This document shows positions 6,446 through 13,884 of a DNA stretch of 17,335 bases, one piece after another. The stretch comes from Oscillospiraceae bacterium. GTDB lineage: Bacteria; Bacillota_A; Clostridia; Oscillospirales; Oscillospiraceae. The notes beneath the pieces are model-generated. The model did not search any database and had not been told where the DNA came from. It saw only the letters and a program-made list of their open reading frames with translations. The number at the start of each line of letters is the position of its first letter. The first letter of the stretch is position 1. Location of the stretch: the NCBI GenBank assembly GCA_015068175.1, contig SVLA01000026.1:1-17335 (forward strand). The letters are read 5' to 3'. The translations under genes and the position numbers were made by a program.

Positions 6446-7285
6446 TCAGACGTCCAGGCGGCTGGTGACGGTGATGGGTTCGCCGGTGATGGGGTGGAGG
6501 AAGGACAGATGTTTGGCGCAGAGGGCCTGGCTGGTCCAGCCGAAGTTCATGCATTCCGGGGTGCCGTACTGGGGATCCCCCAAAATGGGGAAGCCCATAT
6601 GGGCGCAATGGAGCCGGAGCTGATGGGTGCGGCCGGTGACGGGGGTCAATGCAAGTTTACATAACACATCGGTCCGTTCCAGGACGGTGAACTCGGTGAT
6701 GGAATCCTTGCCGTCGGGGCGGATCTCCCGCAGGAGGCTGGGCAGCGGTTTCCGGGCAATGGGGGCCCGGATGGTGCCCCGGTCCTGAAGGGGACCGCCC
6801 AGGGTCCGGGCGTGGTAGACCTTTTCCATGGGAGTCTGCTGGAGCAATGCGTGGCCGTAGGCGTTTTTGGCCAGCAGGACCACGCCGAAGGTATCCCGGT
6901 CCAGCCGGGTGATGGGGTGGAAGGCCGAAGGCTGGCCGGTGCGGCGGTAGTAGCCGATCACGAAATTTGCCAGGGTATCCTCGTTCCGGGAACGGGAGGG
7001 GTGGATCAGCATGCCGGCGGGTTTGTCCACTGCCAGCAGGTGTTCATCTTCGTAGAGGATGGTCAGGGGGCCGTCCTGGGCGGGGTAGGCCGGGTCTTCC
7101 TCCTCCAGACGGACGGAGATCCGGTCCCCGGGGCGGACTGCAAAGTCCGTATGTTCCGGCCGGCCGTTGACCCGGATGGCGTCGCCCCATTTGAGTTTGT
7201 TCATCAGACCGGTGGACAGACGCATTTCCTCCTTCAAAAAGGACGAGAGCCGCCCGGCCCGGGTGGCGGTATGGGTCAGTTCCAT
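6446..7285 (-). CDS. RluA-family 23S rRNA/tRNA pseudouridine synthase
   Basis: The 279-aa enzyme isomerises uridine to pseudouridine in structured RNA. An S4-like RNA-binding segment covers about residues 10-60, and the catalytic domain starts near L-A-V-D-K-P-A-G-M. The signature H-P-I-T-R-L-D-R-D-T-F-G contains the catalytic Asp129. The T-G-R-T-H-Q-L-R-L-H motif follows, as in all RluA proteins. Start ATG 7285 has AGGAGG 6 nt before it. The promoter at 7313-7341 is divergent from pgi. The target site cannot be assigned; Clostridia have several RluA paralogues. Confidence 0.93.
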   Translation of the reverse strand: MELTHTATRAGRLSSFLKEEMRLSTGLMNKLKWGDAIRVNGRPEHTDFAVRPGDRISVRLEEEDPAYPAQDGPLTILYEDEHLLAVDKPAGMLIHPSRSRNEDTLANFVIGYYRRTGQPSAFHPITRLDRDTFGVVLLAKNAYGHALLQQTPMEKVYHARTLGGPLQDRGTIRAPIARKPLPSLLREIRPDGKDSITEFTVLERTDVLCKLALTPVTGRTHQLRLHCAHMGFPILGDPQYGTPECMNFGWTSQALCAKHLSFLHPITGEPITVTSRLDV

Positions 7286-7312
7286 GGGACACCTCCTGAT
7301 CGATTTGGGGCC

Positions 7313-7341
7313 ATTATACCACGGCGGAGGAGGGGCGTCAA
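7313..7341 (-). promoter_or_regulatory. Promoter for the RluA-family gene
   Basis: Minus strand: TTGACG (7341-7336), 17-nt spacer, TATAAT (7318-7313). Predicted 5' UTR is only about 20 nt. Confidence 0.85.
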
Positions 7342-7397
7342 ATGGAACGGGGGAAATTGAGGAAGAAGGCGGCTTTTTTTTGTTTTGGCCATTGCAA

Positions 7398-7425
7398 TTG
7401 ACGGCGGTATGCGTTAATATATAAA
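7398..7425 (+). promoter_or_regulatory. Promoter for pgi
   Basis: TTGACG (7398-7403) and TATAAA (7420-7425) are 16 nt apart, about 37 nt upstream of the pgi start. Confidence 0.7.
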
Positions 7426-7462
7426 CAGGTAATTATAACCTGAACGAAAGGAACGATATATA

Positions 7463-8764
7463 ATGATCAAAGTTGATATTTCCAACGTATGGGGCCGCCT
7501 AAGCCTGCCGGATCTGCTGGCAGTGGAGCATGAAGTGGCTGCCGCCCATGATACCCTGGCCAACGGCACCGGCGCGGGCAACGATTTCCTGGGCTGGATG
7601 GACCTGCCCACCAAGGAGCCTTCCGAGGAGATCCTGCGGGTGGTGGAAGCCGCCAAGCGGATCCGCGCGGAGTCCGACGTCTGCATCGTGGTGGGCATCG
7701 GCGGTTCCTATCTGGGCCCCCGGGCGGCCATCGAACTGCTGCAGGGTCCCAACCACAACATCGGCAAGGGCAAGGGCGATCCTCAGATCTATTTCGCCGG
7801 CAACGGCCTCAGCACCCGGCACTGGAATGAGCTGATGCGGCTCATCGAGGGCAAGGATTTCTCTGTGATCGTCATTTCCAAGTCCGGCACCACCACCGAG
7901 CCGGCCATCGCTTTCCGTGGCCTGAAGTGGCTGCTGGAGCGGAAGTATGGCACCGATGGCGCCAAGAAGCGGATCTACGCCGTCACCGACCCCTGCAAGG
8001 GCGCGCTGCGGCAGATGGTCGAGGAAGAAGGCTGGGAGAACTTCTGCATTCCTCCCGCAGCCGGCGGCCGTTTCTCTGTACTGACCCCCGTGGGCCTGCT
8101 GCCCATCGCCGTGGCCGGCATTGATATCCTCAAGGTCCTGGCCGGCGCTGCCGAAGCCAAGGAATACTACGACAATCTGCGCTCCTTTGAGAACCCCGTA
8201 TGGCTGTACGCCGGCGTGCGGAACCTGCTGTACCGCAACGGCAAGGCCATCGAGATCCTGGAGTCCTTCGAACCCGGCTTCAAGATGATGGGCGGCTGGT
8301 GGCAGCAGCTCTTCGGCGAGTCCGAGGGCAAGGACGGCAAGGGCATTTTCCCTGCCACCGCAGAGTTCACCGCGGATCTGCACTCCCTGGGCCAGATGAT
8401 CCAGGACGGCGAGCGGAATCTGTTTGAGACCATGGTCCGCTTTGATGCCCCCAAGAGCAAGATGTTCATCGGCGGCGACCTGAAGAACCTGGACGGCCTG
8501 AACTATCTGGAAGGCAAGACCCTGGACTTCGTGGACGAGAAGGCATTCCTGGGCACCGTGGCCGCCCATGTGGATGGCAATGTGCCCGTCATCACCATGG
8601 ATATGGGTGAGCTGAACGAGGAGAAGCTGGGTGAGATCTTCTACTTCTTCGAGCTGTGCTGCGGCGTGTCTGCCTACATGCTGGGGGTCAATCCCTTCAA
8701 CCAGCCCGGTGTGGAGCTGTACAAGAAGAATATGTTCCACCTGCTGGGTAAGCCCGGCTATTAA
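7463..8764 (+). CDS. pgi: Glucose-6-phosphate isomerase
   Basis: It interconverts glucose 6-phosphate and fructose 6-phosphate in glycolysis, in the cytoplasm. The 433-aa length fits the short bacterial type. Both family signatures are visible: G-G-R-F-S-V-L-T-P at 201-209 and N-P-F-N-Q-P-G-V-E-L-Y-K at 410-421. Sugar-phosphate contacts include G-I-G-G-S-Y (78-83) and S-K-S-G-T-T-T (139-145). The likely catalytic residues are E286 in F-G-E-S-E-G-K-D-G, H307 and K421. The ribosome binding site AAAGGA lies about 10 nt before ATG 7463. The gene is monocistronic, with its own promoter and a weak hairpin after the stop. Confidence 0.98.
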   Translation: MIKVDISNVWGRLSLPDLLAVEHEVAAAHDTLANGTGAGNDFLGWMDLPTKEPSEEILRVVEAAKRIRAESDVCIVVGIGGSYLGPRAAIELLQGPNHNIGKGKGDPQIYFAGNGLSTRHWNELMRLIEGKDFSVIVISKSGTTTEPAIAFRGLKWLLERKYGTDGAKKRIYAVTDPCKGALRQMVEEEGWENFCIPPAAGGRFSVLTPVGLLPIAVAGIDILKVLAGAAEAKEYYDNLRSFENPVWLYAGVRNLLYRNGKAIEILESFEPGFKMMGGWWQQLFGESEGKDGKGIFPATAEFTADLHSLGQMIQDGERNLFETMVRFDAPKSKMFIGGDLKNLDGLNYLEGKTLDFVDEKAFLGTVAAHVDGNVPVITMDMGELNEEKLGEIFYFFELCCGVSAYMLGVNPFNQPGVELYKKNMFHLLGKPGY

Positions 8765-8771
8765 GATTCAG

Positions 8772-8793
8772 CGGATTTTTTGGTAAAAATCCG
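8772..8793 (+). terminator. Possible weak terminator after pgi
   Basis: CGGATTTTT and AAAAATCCG form a perfect 9-bp stem with loop TGGT, 7 nt after the pgi stop. It is AT-rich and lacks a downstream T run, so termination may be incomplete. Confidence 0.45.
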
Positions 8794-8803
8794 AAATTCC
8801 CTA

Positions 8804-8832
8804 TTGCAAAATCGGAACATAACTGTTAGAAT
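8804..8832 (+). promoter_or_regulatory. Promoter for the small P-loop gene
   Basis: TTGCAA (8804-8809), 17-nt spacer, TAGAAT (8827-8832), about 42 nt upstream of the start codon. Confidence 0.75.
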
Positions 8833-8874
8833 TACTCTAAACCCCCAAACGGGTAAGCAAAGGAGGACTATCCT

Positions 8875-9282
8875 ATGATTCATGTTATTATGGGCCTGAA
8901 GGGCTCCGGCAAGACCAAGAAGCTGATCGACTCCATCAACGATACCCTGGCACACGCCACCGGCGATGTCGTTTGCATCGAGTACGGCAAGAAGCTGACC
9001 TATGACATCAACTACCGCGTCCGCCTGGTGGATTCCAAGGAATATGGCATCTGCAACAGCGATATGCTCAAGGGTTTCCTGAGCGGTCTGCACGCCGGTA
9101 ACTTTGATATTACCAATGTCTACATCGACAATCTGTACAAGACCATCGGCTCCGACCGGGCCAACGGTGAGGCTTTTGTGGCCTGGTGCGCTGCGTTCGC
9201 TGCCGCCAACAATATGAACATCACCATGACCATCTCCGATGATCCTGCCGAGGCTTCTGAGGCTGTGAAGCAGTACCTGTAA
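8875..9282 (+). CDS. Small P-loop nucleotide-binding protein, function unknown
   Basis: The 135-aa protein opens with a Walker A motif, G-L-K-G-S-G-K-T at residues 7-14 (K13). A strand ending in N-V-Y-I-D-N (81-86) may be Walker B, and I-T-M-T-I-S-D-D-P (116-124) a later strand of the fold. Nothing resembles a kinase lid or an ABC signature, and the protein is too short for most known ATPase families. Homologues in Clostridia are often labelled hypothetical or PilT-like, a weak description. It has its own promoter, a strong AAAGGAGG site 8 nt before the ATG and a strong terminator, so it is a single well-expressed gene. Codon use matches the highly expressed neighbours pgi and rplT. Confidence 0.85.
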   Translation: MIHVIMGLKGSGKTKKLIDSINDTLAHATGDVVCIEYGKKLTYDINYRVRLVDSKEYGICNSDMLKGFLSGLHAGNFDITNVYIDNLYKTIGSDRANGEAFVAWCAAFAAANNMNITMTISDDPAEASEAVKQYL

Positions 9283-9293
9283 TTTCAAAGTCT

Positions 9294-9326
9294 GTGCCGC
9301 TGCGCCTGCCGCAGCGGCACTTTTTT
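9294..9326 (+). terminator. Rho-independent terminator after the P-loop gene
   Basis: GTGCCGCTGCG and CGCAGCGGCAC form a perfect 11-bp stem with a 5-nt loop, followed by six T. Confidence 0.95.
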
Positions 9327-9399
9327 GTACAAAGAAAACCACCGGCAGTGCCGGGACTCCAAAAAACGTTCGCCATGTCCAATCCCGCCACAGCGGAAA

Positions 9400-9533
9400 G
9401 CCTCCCTCTGATGAGGGAGGTGGCAAAAATCTCTGATTTTTGACGGAAGGAGAGAAACAAGCATAGAAAATTCTCTCCCCCGGTCAAATTGCCTAATATC
9501 GGCAATTTGCCAGCCCCCTCGTCAGAGGGGGCC
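9400..9533. repeat. MITE-like palindromic intergenic element
   Basis: About 134 bp with 28-nt imperfect terminal inverted repeats. Each end is itself a hairpin (CCTCCCTC/GAGGGAGG at 9401-9420; GCCCCCTC/GAGGGGGC at 9513-9532) followed inward by a shared TGGCAAA and a second hairpin. The second hairpins are AAAAATC/GATTTTT (9425-9441) and CAAATTGCC/GGCAATTTG (9485-9509). A central stem GGAGAGAA/TTCTCTCC (9449-9478) closes the middle. No coding capacity. It lies between the P-loop gene terminator and the infC promoter. Similar sequences are scattered through Oscillospiraceae genomes. Confidence 0.75.
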
Positions 9534-9609
9534 ATGGGCGTGGGCGAATGCGGGGGCCGAGATCGCGGGATTTGCACAAAAATAGCGCAAAAATGTTTCA
9601 AAAAGTCCT

Positions 9610-9638
9610 TGACAATGGGACATAGGTATGCTAAAATG
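9610..9638 (+). promoter_or_regulatory. Promoter for the infC-rpmI-rplT operon
   Basis: TTGACA (9610-9615), 17-nt spacer, TAAAAT (9633-9638): near consensus, expected strong. Confidence 0.9.
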
Positions 9639-9644
9639 CACAGG

Positions 9645-9762
9645 TAATAAAGAAGGCTGAACATCCGCCTCACCGTACGCCAAGATGCAAAACGGTTAAT
9701 ATTCGTATCCCCGCCTGGGGAAATTGTGCGAGTATGCGGATGCTTTGGCATCCGCTTTTTTT
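9645..9762 (+). promoter_or_regulatory. infC operon leader with attenuator
   Basis: A roughly 140-nt leader separates the promoter from infC. It ends in an intrinsic terminator, GCGGATGC-TTTG-GCATCCGC (9736-9755) with seven T, placed before the first gene. CATCCGC at 9662-9668 is the perfect complement of GCGGATG (9736-9742), the 5' arm of that terminator, so an alternative antiterminating pairing is possible. In Bacilli this operon is controlled by ribosomal protein L20 binding its leader. The same kind of control is likely here, although I did not match the known L20 leader consensus. Confidence 0.75.
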
Positions 9763-9788
9763 ACTGCTATCAAATGGAGGTGCTTACC

Positions 9789-10307
9789 ATCGCTAAATTA
9801 GATCATCAGCTTAACGAGGAGATCCGCGACAAGGAGATCCGTCTGATCGGTGCCGACGGTACCCAGTTGGGTATCGTGTCCGCCGCAGAAGCCAATGCCA
9901 TGGCCGAAGAACAGGGCCTGGATCTGGTGAAGATCTCTCCCAACGCCACGCCCCCCGTCTGCAAGATCATGGACTATTCCAAATTCTGCTACGATCAGAA
10001 GAAGCGGGAGAAGGATGCCAAGAAAAATCAGAAGGTCGTGGAGATCAAGGAGATCCGCATGAGCCCCAGCATCGACACCAACGACTTCAATACCAAGGTC
10101 AAGGCCGCCATCAAGTTCCTGCAGGACGGCAACCGGGTGAAGGTCAGCGTCCGCTTCCGCGGCCGTGAGATGGCCCACACCAACCTGGGTGAGAAGCTGC
10201 TGATGGACTTTGCCGCAAGCTGCGCTGAGATCGCTACCATGGAGAAGAATCCCAAGCTGGAAGGCCGCTTCATGGCGATGTTCCTGACCCCCAAAAAGGA
10301 TAAGTAA
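9789..10307 (+). CDS. infC: Translation initiation factor IF-3
   Basis: IF3 binds the 30S subunit, prevents premature 50S joining and checks the start codon and initiator tRNA. The 172-aa product has the N-terminal domain ([13 protein letters not shown], then [12 protein letters not shown]), the basic helical linker ([12 protein letters not shown]) and the C-terminal domain ([22 protein letters not shown]). The start is taken as ATC 9789, 8 nt after GGAGG. The in-frame ATG 9774 overlaps that ribosome binding site and has none of its own. A rare ATN start is the known basis of IF3 autoregulation. First gene of the operon with rpmI and rplT. Confidence 0.95.
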   Translation: MAKLDHQLNEEIRDKEIRLIGADGTQLGIVSAAEANAMAEEQGLDLVKISPNATPPVCKIMDYSKFCYDQKKREKDAKKNQKVVEIKEIRMSPSIDTNDFNTKVKAAIKFLQDGNRVKVSVRFRGREMAHTNLGEKLLMDFAASCAEIATMEKNPKLEGRFMAMFLTPKKDK

Positions 10308-10347
10308 AAAATTACGAAAGATACAATCTGGAAGGAGAACTGTTATT

Positions 10348-10545
10348 ATGCCCAAGCTGAAGACCCACAGTGGTGCTAAGAAGAGATTCAACCTGACCGC
10401 CAGCGGTAAGGTCAAGAGAGCCCACGCCTACAAGAGCCACATCCTCACCAAGAAGACCACCAAGCGGACCCGCCATCTGCGCGCCACCGCTTACGCTGAC
10501 CAGACCAACGTCAGCGCCATCAAGGAAATGATTCCTTACAAGTAA
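10348..10545 (+). CDS. rpmI: 50S ribosomal protein L35
   Basis: The 65-aa basic protein has the usual L35 start [14 protein letters not shown] and the Lys/Arg-rich middle. It binds 23S rRNA in the large subunit. The site AAGGAGA lies 10 nt before the ATG. Order infC-rpmI-rplT is the standard bacterial one. Confidence 0.98.
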   Translation: MPKLKTHSGAKKRFNLTASGKVKRAHAYKSHILTKKTTKRTRHLRATAYADQTNVSAIKEMIPYK

Positions 10546-10567
10546 GTCGAAGAGGAGGATATAAAAA

Positions 10568-10921
10568 ATGGCAAGAGTTAAAGGCGCGATGATGACGCGC
10601 AAGAGAAGAAATGCTACCCTGAAGCTGGCCAAGGGCTACTGGGGTTCTAAGTCCAAGCACTTTAAGATGGCCAAGCAGCAGGTCATGAAGTCCGGCAACT
10701 ATGCTTTCGTTGGCCGCAAGCTGAAGAAGCGCGACTACCGTCGGCTGTGGATCACCCGTATCAGCGCTTCCGTCGCTCCCTACGGTCTGAACTACTCCAA
10801 GTTCATGAACGGTCTGAAGAAGGCCGGCATCGAGCTGAACCGCAAGAGCCTGTCCGAGATGGCTATTAACGAGCCCGCCGCTTTCGCCGCTGTTGTGGAG
10901 AAGGCCAAGGCAGCTCTGTAA
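10568..10921 (+). CDS. rplT: 50S ribosomal protein L20
   Basis: The 117-aa basic protein shows the L20 start M-A-R-V-K and the R-R-L-W-I-T-R-I motif. L20 is needed for early 50S assembly and in many bacteria represses its own operon through the leader or the rpmI region. The site GAGGAGG lies 7 nt upstream of the ATG. It is the last gene of the operon, followed by a strong terminator. Confidence 0.98.
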   Translation: MARVKGAMMTRKRRNATLKLAKGYWGSKSKHFKMAKQQVMKSGNYAFVGRKLKKRDYRRLWITRISASVAPYGLNYSKFMNGLKKAGIELNRKSLSEMAINEPAAFAAVVEKAKAAL

Positions 10922-10942
10922 TTGAACATTACAATCAAATTT

Positions 10943-10972
10943 GCCCCTGCTCAAACGAGCAGGGGCTTTTTT
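10943..10972 (+). terminator. Terminator of the infC-rpmI-rplT operon
   Basis: GCCCCTGCTC-AAAC-GAGCAGGGGC, a perfect 10-bp stem, then six T. It also lies 24 nt from the end of the convergent rqcH gene. Confidence 0.95.
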
Positions 10973-10996
10973 GCTGTGTGGGGGAAGGTTTGCTGC

Positions 10997-12769
10997 TTAT
11001 TCTTCTTCCGGTTTGGGCATGGCGTTCAGGGGGTCCACCACGATGTCGGGGTAGGGATTGACGATGACGGTGCGGTAGGAATGGTAGATGACCATGCCCG
11101 GCTTGCCGCCGGGGATCTTTTTGACCTGCTTGACGGGCATCACATCCACGGGGACGTTTTTGCCGCCGGTGGTCTCGGCGTAATAGGCGGCCAGCTGGGC
11201 GGCCTGGGTGACGGTATCGTCCGGGACCGGCCGGCCGGCGCAGGCGATGATGACGTGGCTGCCGTGGACCTTCTGGGCGTGGAGCCACAGATCGTCCTTC
11301 CGGGCGGAGCGGAAGGTCAGTTCTTCATTTTGCCGGTTGTTGCGGCCCACATAAATGGGGAAGCCGTCGGTGGAGACGAACCGCAGCGGGGCGGACCGGG
11401 CGGTTTTCATTTTGCGTTTGCCGGTGTCCGCCTTCAGATAGCCGCTTTCCTGTAATTCCTGGCGGATCTCCTCCAGGTCGGCGTCGGTTTGGGCCCGGTC
11501 CAGCTCTTCCAGCACGCTTTTCAGGTAATGCAGTTCCGCCCGGCCCAGTTCCAACTGCCGGGTCAGTTCCTTTTCGGCGGTTTTCATACGGCTGTAATCC
11601 TTGTAGAATTTAGCTGCGTTTTGCTGGGGAGACAGCAGGGGGGAGAGGGGGATATCCACGGGGGCCATTTCTTCATCGTAAAAATCTTCGCAGGTGATGA
11701 GGGTCTGGCCTTTTTGGATCCGGTGGATGTTGGCGGTGAGAATGTCGCCCAACTGCCGCAGCCGCTCCCGGTCATGGGTGGCTTCCAGTTCCTTTTCCTG
11801 AATGGCCAGTTTCCGGGTCAGGCGGGTGCAGAGATTCTGCACCGTTTTGCGGATGGCCTGGCCCTTCTGGCGCATGGCGTCCCGGCGGTCCCGGACGGTA
11901 TAGTACAGATCCAGCAGTTTGGAGAAGCCTTCGGCCTGATGACAGGGGCCGTACTGGCGGATGGGGCAGAAGGCAAATTGCTTGGGGGTGCCGTCGGCGG
12001 TGGTATAGCTGGGGACCGGGTGGTTCAGATTTTCCGCAAGCCAAAGGGCCAGTTTTTCGGCCAGGGCTTCGGCGTCACAGCCGTCCACCCGGGCATCGGT
12101 ACTGCCGGCGGCGAACAGAGCCGCTTCCCGGCAGACCAGGGGGGAGAGGCCGCCCAGGGTATCCATGAGCCGGTCGGCCAGGATGTCGGCGCCGGGGGCC
12201 CGGAGGAGTTCTTTGAAATGAGCCGCGCCATCCCCCGGGCAAGCGCAGAGGGCAAGAGGATCGGTTTTGTTTACGGGGTCGGGGGTCTGGTAGTACATTC
12301 CCGGCAGGGCGGGGCGCTTGGCGGTTTCGTCCAGGCCGATGCGGCGGAGGCAATCGATGATGCGGCCGTCGGGGGCCAGCAGGTACAGATTGCAGGTGCG
12401 GCCCATGAGCTCGGCCACCAGTTTCTTTTGGACCCGGTCGCCCAGTTCGTCGATGCAGTCGAAGGTGAACAGCGCGCAGCGCTCCATAGGGAGCTGGTCC
12501 ACGGCCACCAGGCGGGCGCCGGAGAGGTGCTTGCGCAGAAGCATACAGAACATGGGGGGCTCCGGGGGATTTTCCGGGCTGGCGGCGGTGAGATGGAGCC
12601 GGGGCGCGGCGGGATTGGCGGCAAAAAGGAGCTTATCCCGGCCTTCCCGGTGCTTCAGCAGCAGGATCACCGTGTCCCGGCTGGGTTGGTGGATCTTTTC
12701 GATCCGGGCATCCTGGAGCCGCCGGATCTCGTCCAGCACGCAGGAAAGGTAAAAAGCATCAAAAGCCAT
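10997..12769 (-). CDS. rqcH: RqcH, ribosome quality control protein (NFACT family)
   Basis: RqcH binds stalled 50S subunits and adds C-terminal alanine tails that mark incomplete proteins for degradation. The older name is fibronectin-binding protein. At 590 aa it is full length. The NFACT-N domain starts M-A-F-D-A-F-Y-L and includes A-E-L-M-G-R-T-C-N-L-Y-L. A coiled-coil region lies around residues 300-430. The NFACT-R domain near the C-terminus has D-D-L-W-L-H-A, with D493 starting the last five residues. At residues 96-97 it reads E-R where many relatives have D-R; this alignment is from memory. Start ATG 12769 has GGAGA 6 nt upstream. A likely promoter lies in the gap after mrnC. Confidence 0.93.
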   Translation of the reverse strand: MAFDAFYLSCVLDEIRRLQDARIEKIHQPSRDTVILLLKHREGRDKLLFAANPAAPRLHLTAASPENPPEPPMFCMLLRKHLSGARLVAVDQLPMERCALFTFDCIDELGDRVQKKLVAELMGRTCNLYLLAPDGRIIDCLRRIGLDETAKRPALPGMYYQTPDPVNKTDPLALCACPGDGAAHFKELLRAPGADILADRLMDTLGGLSPLVCREAALFAAGSTDARVDGCDAEALAEKLALWLAENLNHPVPSYTTADGTPKQFAFCPIRQYGPCHQAEGFSKLLDLYYTVRDRRDAMRQKGQAIRKTVQNLCTRLTRKLAIQEKELEATHDRERLRQLGDILTANIHRIQKGQTLITCEDFYDEEMAPVDIPLSPLLSPQQNAAKFYKDYSRMKTAEKELTRQLELGRAELHYLKSVLEELDRAQTDADLEEIRQELQESGYLKADTGKRKMKTARSAPLRFVSTDGFPIYVGRNNRQNEELTFRSARKDDLWLHAQKVHGSHVIIACAGRPVPDDTVTQAAQLAAYYAETTGGKNVPVDVMPVKQVKKIPGGKPGMVIYHSYRTVIVNPYPDIVVDPLNAMPKPEEE

Positions 12770-12788
12770 GATGTGTCTCCAAATTCAA

Positions 12789-12818
12789 ATTTTAGGTTGT
12801 CGCACCGTTTATCAGCAA
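12789..12818 (-). promoter_or_regulatory. Possible promoter for rqcH
   Basis: Minus strand: TTGCTG (12818-12813), 18-nt spacer, TAAAAT (12794-12789). The -35 matches only 3 of 6. The same gap (12770-12889) contains a repeat-like stretch reading TTGTAGGGAGGGGCC on the minus strand, similar to 2098-2110. Confidence 0.45.
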
Positions 12819-12889
12819 CATTTTCGCGGGGAAAGGCGATGGCCCCTCCCTACAAGGAGAAACCGATGAACAGTACGATACCCTCCAGG

Positions 12890-13291
12890 TTATTCCTGCA
12901 TCATCAGGGAAAACAATTCGTTCAGTCTTTCGGTTTTACCGGCCAGGTACAGCGCCCCGAAGAGGGTCTCCAGGCCGGTGGCCTTGCTGTATTCCTGGGG
13001 GGTGGCGGATTTGGGAGCGGCGTGGGTGTGGGCATTTTTGCCCCGGCGGAAGTAGGCGTACTCCTCCTCCGTCATGTGAGGTTTCAGTTTGTCCGCAAAT
13101 TTGGCCTGGGAGGGGGCTTTGACCAACCGGATGGCGTCCAGATGGAGCCGCCGGAGGGTGTGCTCGCCCTGGCTGCAGAGCCAGCTTCGGCACATCAGTT
13201 CATAGACGGCATCGCCGATATGGGCCAGGCCCAGGTTGGAAATGGCATCGATCTGCCGCTTTTCCATGTTCATTTCAAAAAGGTTTTCCAA
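12890..13291 (-). CDS. mrnC: Mini-ribonuclease III
   Basis: Mini-III is the RNase III catalytic domain without a dsRNA-binding domain; in Bacillus it trims the ends of 23S rRNA. The 133-aa product has the signature L-A-H-I-G-D-A-V-Y-E-L with D27 as a metal ligand, then K-A-P-S-Q-A-K-F and the second conserved acidic region A-T-G-L-E-T-L-F-G-A-L-Y-L. Start is taken as TTG 13291, which has GAGGAGA 6 nt upstream and gives M-E-N-L-F. The ATGs at 13273 and 13267 lack such sites. It overlaps the end of the upstream gene by 22 nt, so the two are translationally coupled. Confidence 0.9.
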   Translation of the reverse strand: MENLFEMNMEKRQIDAISNLGLAHIGDAVYELMCRSWLCSQGEHTLRRLHLDAIRLVKAPSQAKFADKLKPHMTEEEYAYFRRGKNAHTHAAPKSATPQEYSKATGLETLFGALYLAGKTERLNELFSLMMQE

Positions 13292-13779
13292 AATCGTTCT
13301 CCTCGATTCAGTAAAAGCTGGGCGCAAAGGCCGGTGAAAATGCCGGTGACGATGGAAATGGCCACCATGATGGGCAGGTAGAGGGCCAGGGCCGGGGTAC
13401 CGGAAAGGATGATGGCCATGGCCATTTGGCCCACGGAATGGGCCACGGCGGCCAGCGCGCCGCAGACCCAAAGCTGCTTATGGGTCAGGATCCGGCGCAG
13501 GAGCACGGTGGTGAGGATGGAAAGGAGGCCGCCGGCGGCGGAATAAAAGACGGAGCTGAAATTGCCGGCGAATACGGCGCCGAGAAAAATGCGGCAGGCC
13601 AGCACCGCGGCGCCCTCCCGGGGGCCGATGGCGAAGACCAGGAACACGGTGACGATATTGGCCAGACCCAATTTAACGCCGGCAATGGGGACCGGGGCGG
13701 GGATCTGGGCTTCCACCAGGAAAATGGTCAGGGCAATGGCGGTGAACAGCGCCAATAGGACCAGTTTTTTCGGTTTCAT
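13270..13779 (-). CDS. Gx transporter family / heptaprenyl diphosphate synthase component I-like membrane protein
   Basis: This protein of about 169 aa is very hydrophobic, with five or six membrane segments. It has the conserved P-I-A-G-V-K-L-G-L-A-N-I-V-T segment and the F-Y-S-A-A-G-G-L-L-S region typical of the Hpre_diP_synt_I family. The family resembles ECF transporter S components, and its substrate is unknown; in Clostridia it often lies near NusG-domain and FMN-transferase genes, which are absent here. ATG 13779 is used. A GTG 9 nt upstream (13788) is possible, since AAAGG/GGTGAGG sequences cover both. It has its own promoter and overlaps mrnC by 22 nt. Confidence 0.85.
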   Translation of the reverse strand: MKPKKLVLLALFTAIALTIFLVEAQIPAPVPIAGVKLGLANIVTVFLVFAIGPREGAAVLACRIFLGAVFAGNFSSVFYSAAGGLLSILTTVLLRRILTHKQLWVCGALAAVAHSVGQMAMAIILSGTPALALYLPIMVAISIVTGIFTGLCAQLLLNRGERFWKTFLK

Positions 13780-13804
13780 CTTCCTCACCGCCTTTCAAAA
13801 TGAT

Positions 13805-13833
13805 ATCATAGCAAATTTCCGCAGGAAAGTAAA
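13805..13833 (-). promoter_or_regulatory. Promoter for the Gx-transporter/mrnC operon
   Basis: Minus strand: TTTACT (13833-13828), 17-nt spacer, TATGAT (13810-13805), about 25 nt from the start codon. Confidence 0.65.
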
Positions 13834-13845
13834 GGGCGGCGGGGG

Positions 13846-13878
13846 AAAAAGGCCGGGCAGCGGAGGACCGCTGCCCGG
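13846..13878 (-). terminator. Terminator of the GntR-ABC operon
   Basis: Minus strand: CCGGGCAGCGG-TCCT-CCGCTGCCCGG, a perfect 11-bp stem, followed by CC and five T. Located just after the permease stop. Confidence 0.9.
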
Positions 13879-13884
13879 TATGTA

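Noticed and set aside
7499..8740. 413-codon minus-strand open frame opposite pgi
   Set aside because: pgi is unmistakable on the plus strand, and this frame is its shadow.
9400..9533. CRISPR-like or phage attachment array
   Set aside because: The repeats are inverted arms of one element, not regularly spaced direct repeats with unique spacers.
11489..13381. 630-codon plus-strand open frame
   Set aside because: It is antisense to rqcH and mrnC, is rich in Gly/Gln/His as GC-rich shadow frames are, and has no ribosome binding site or family resemblance.
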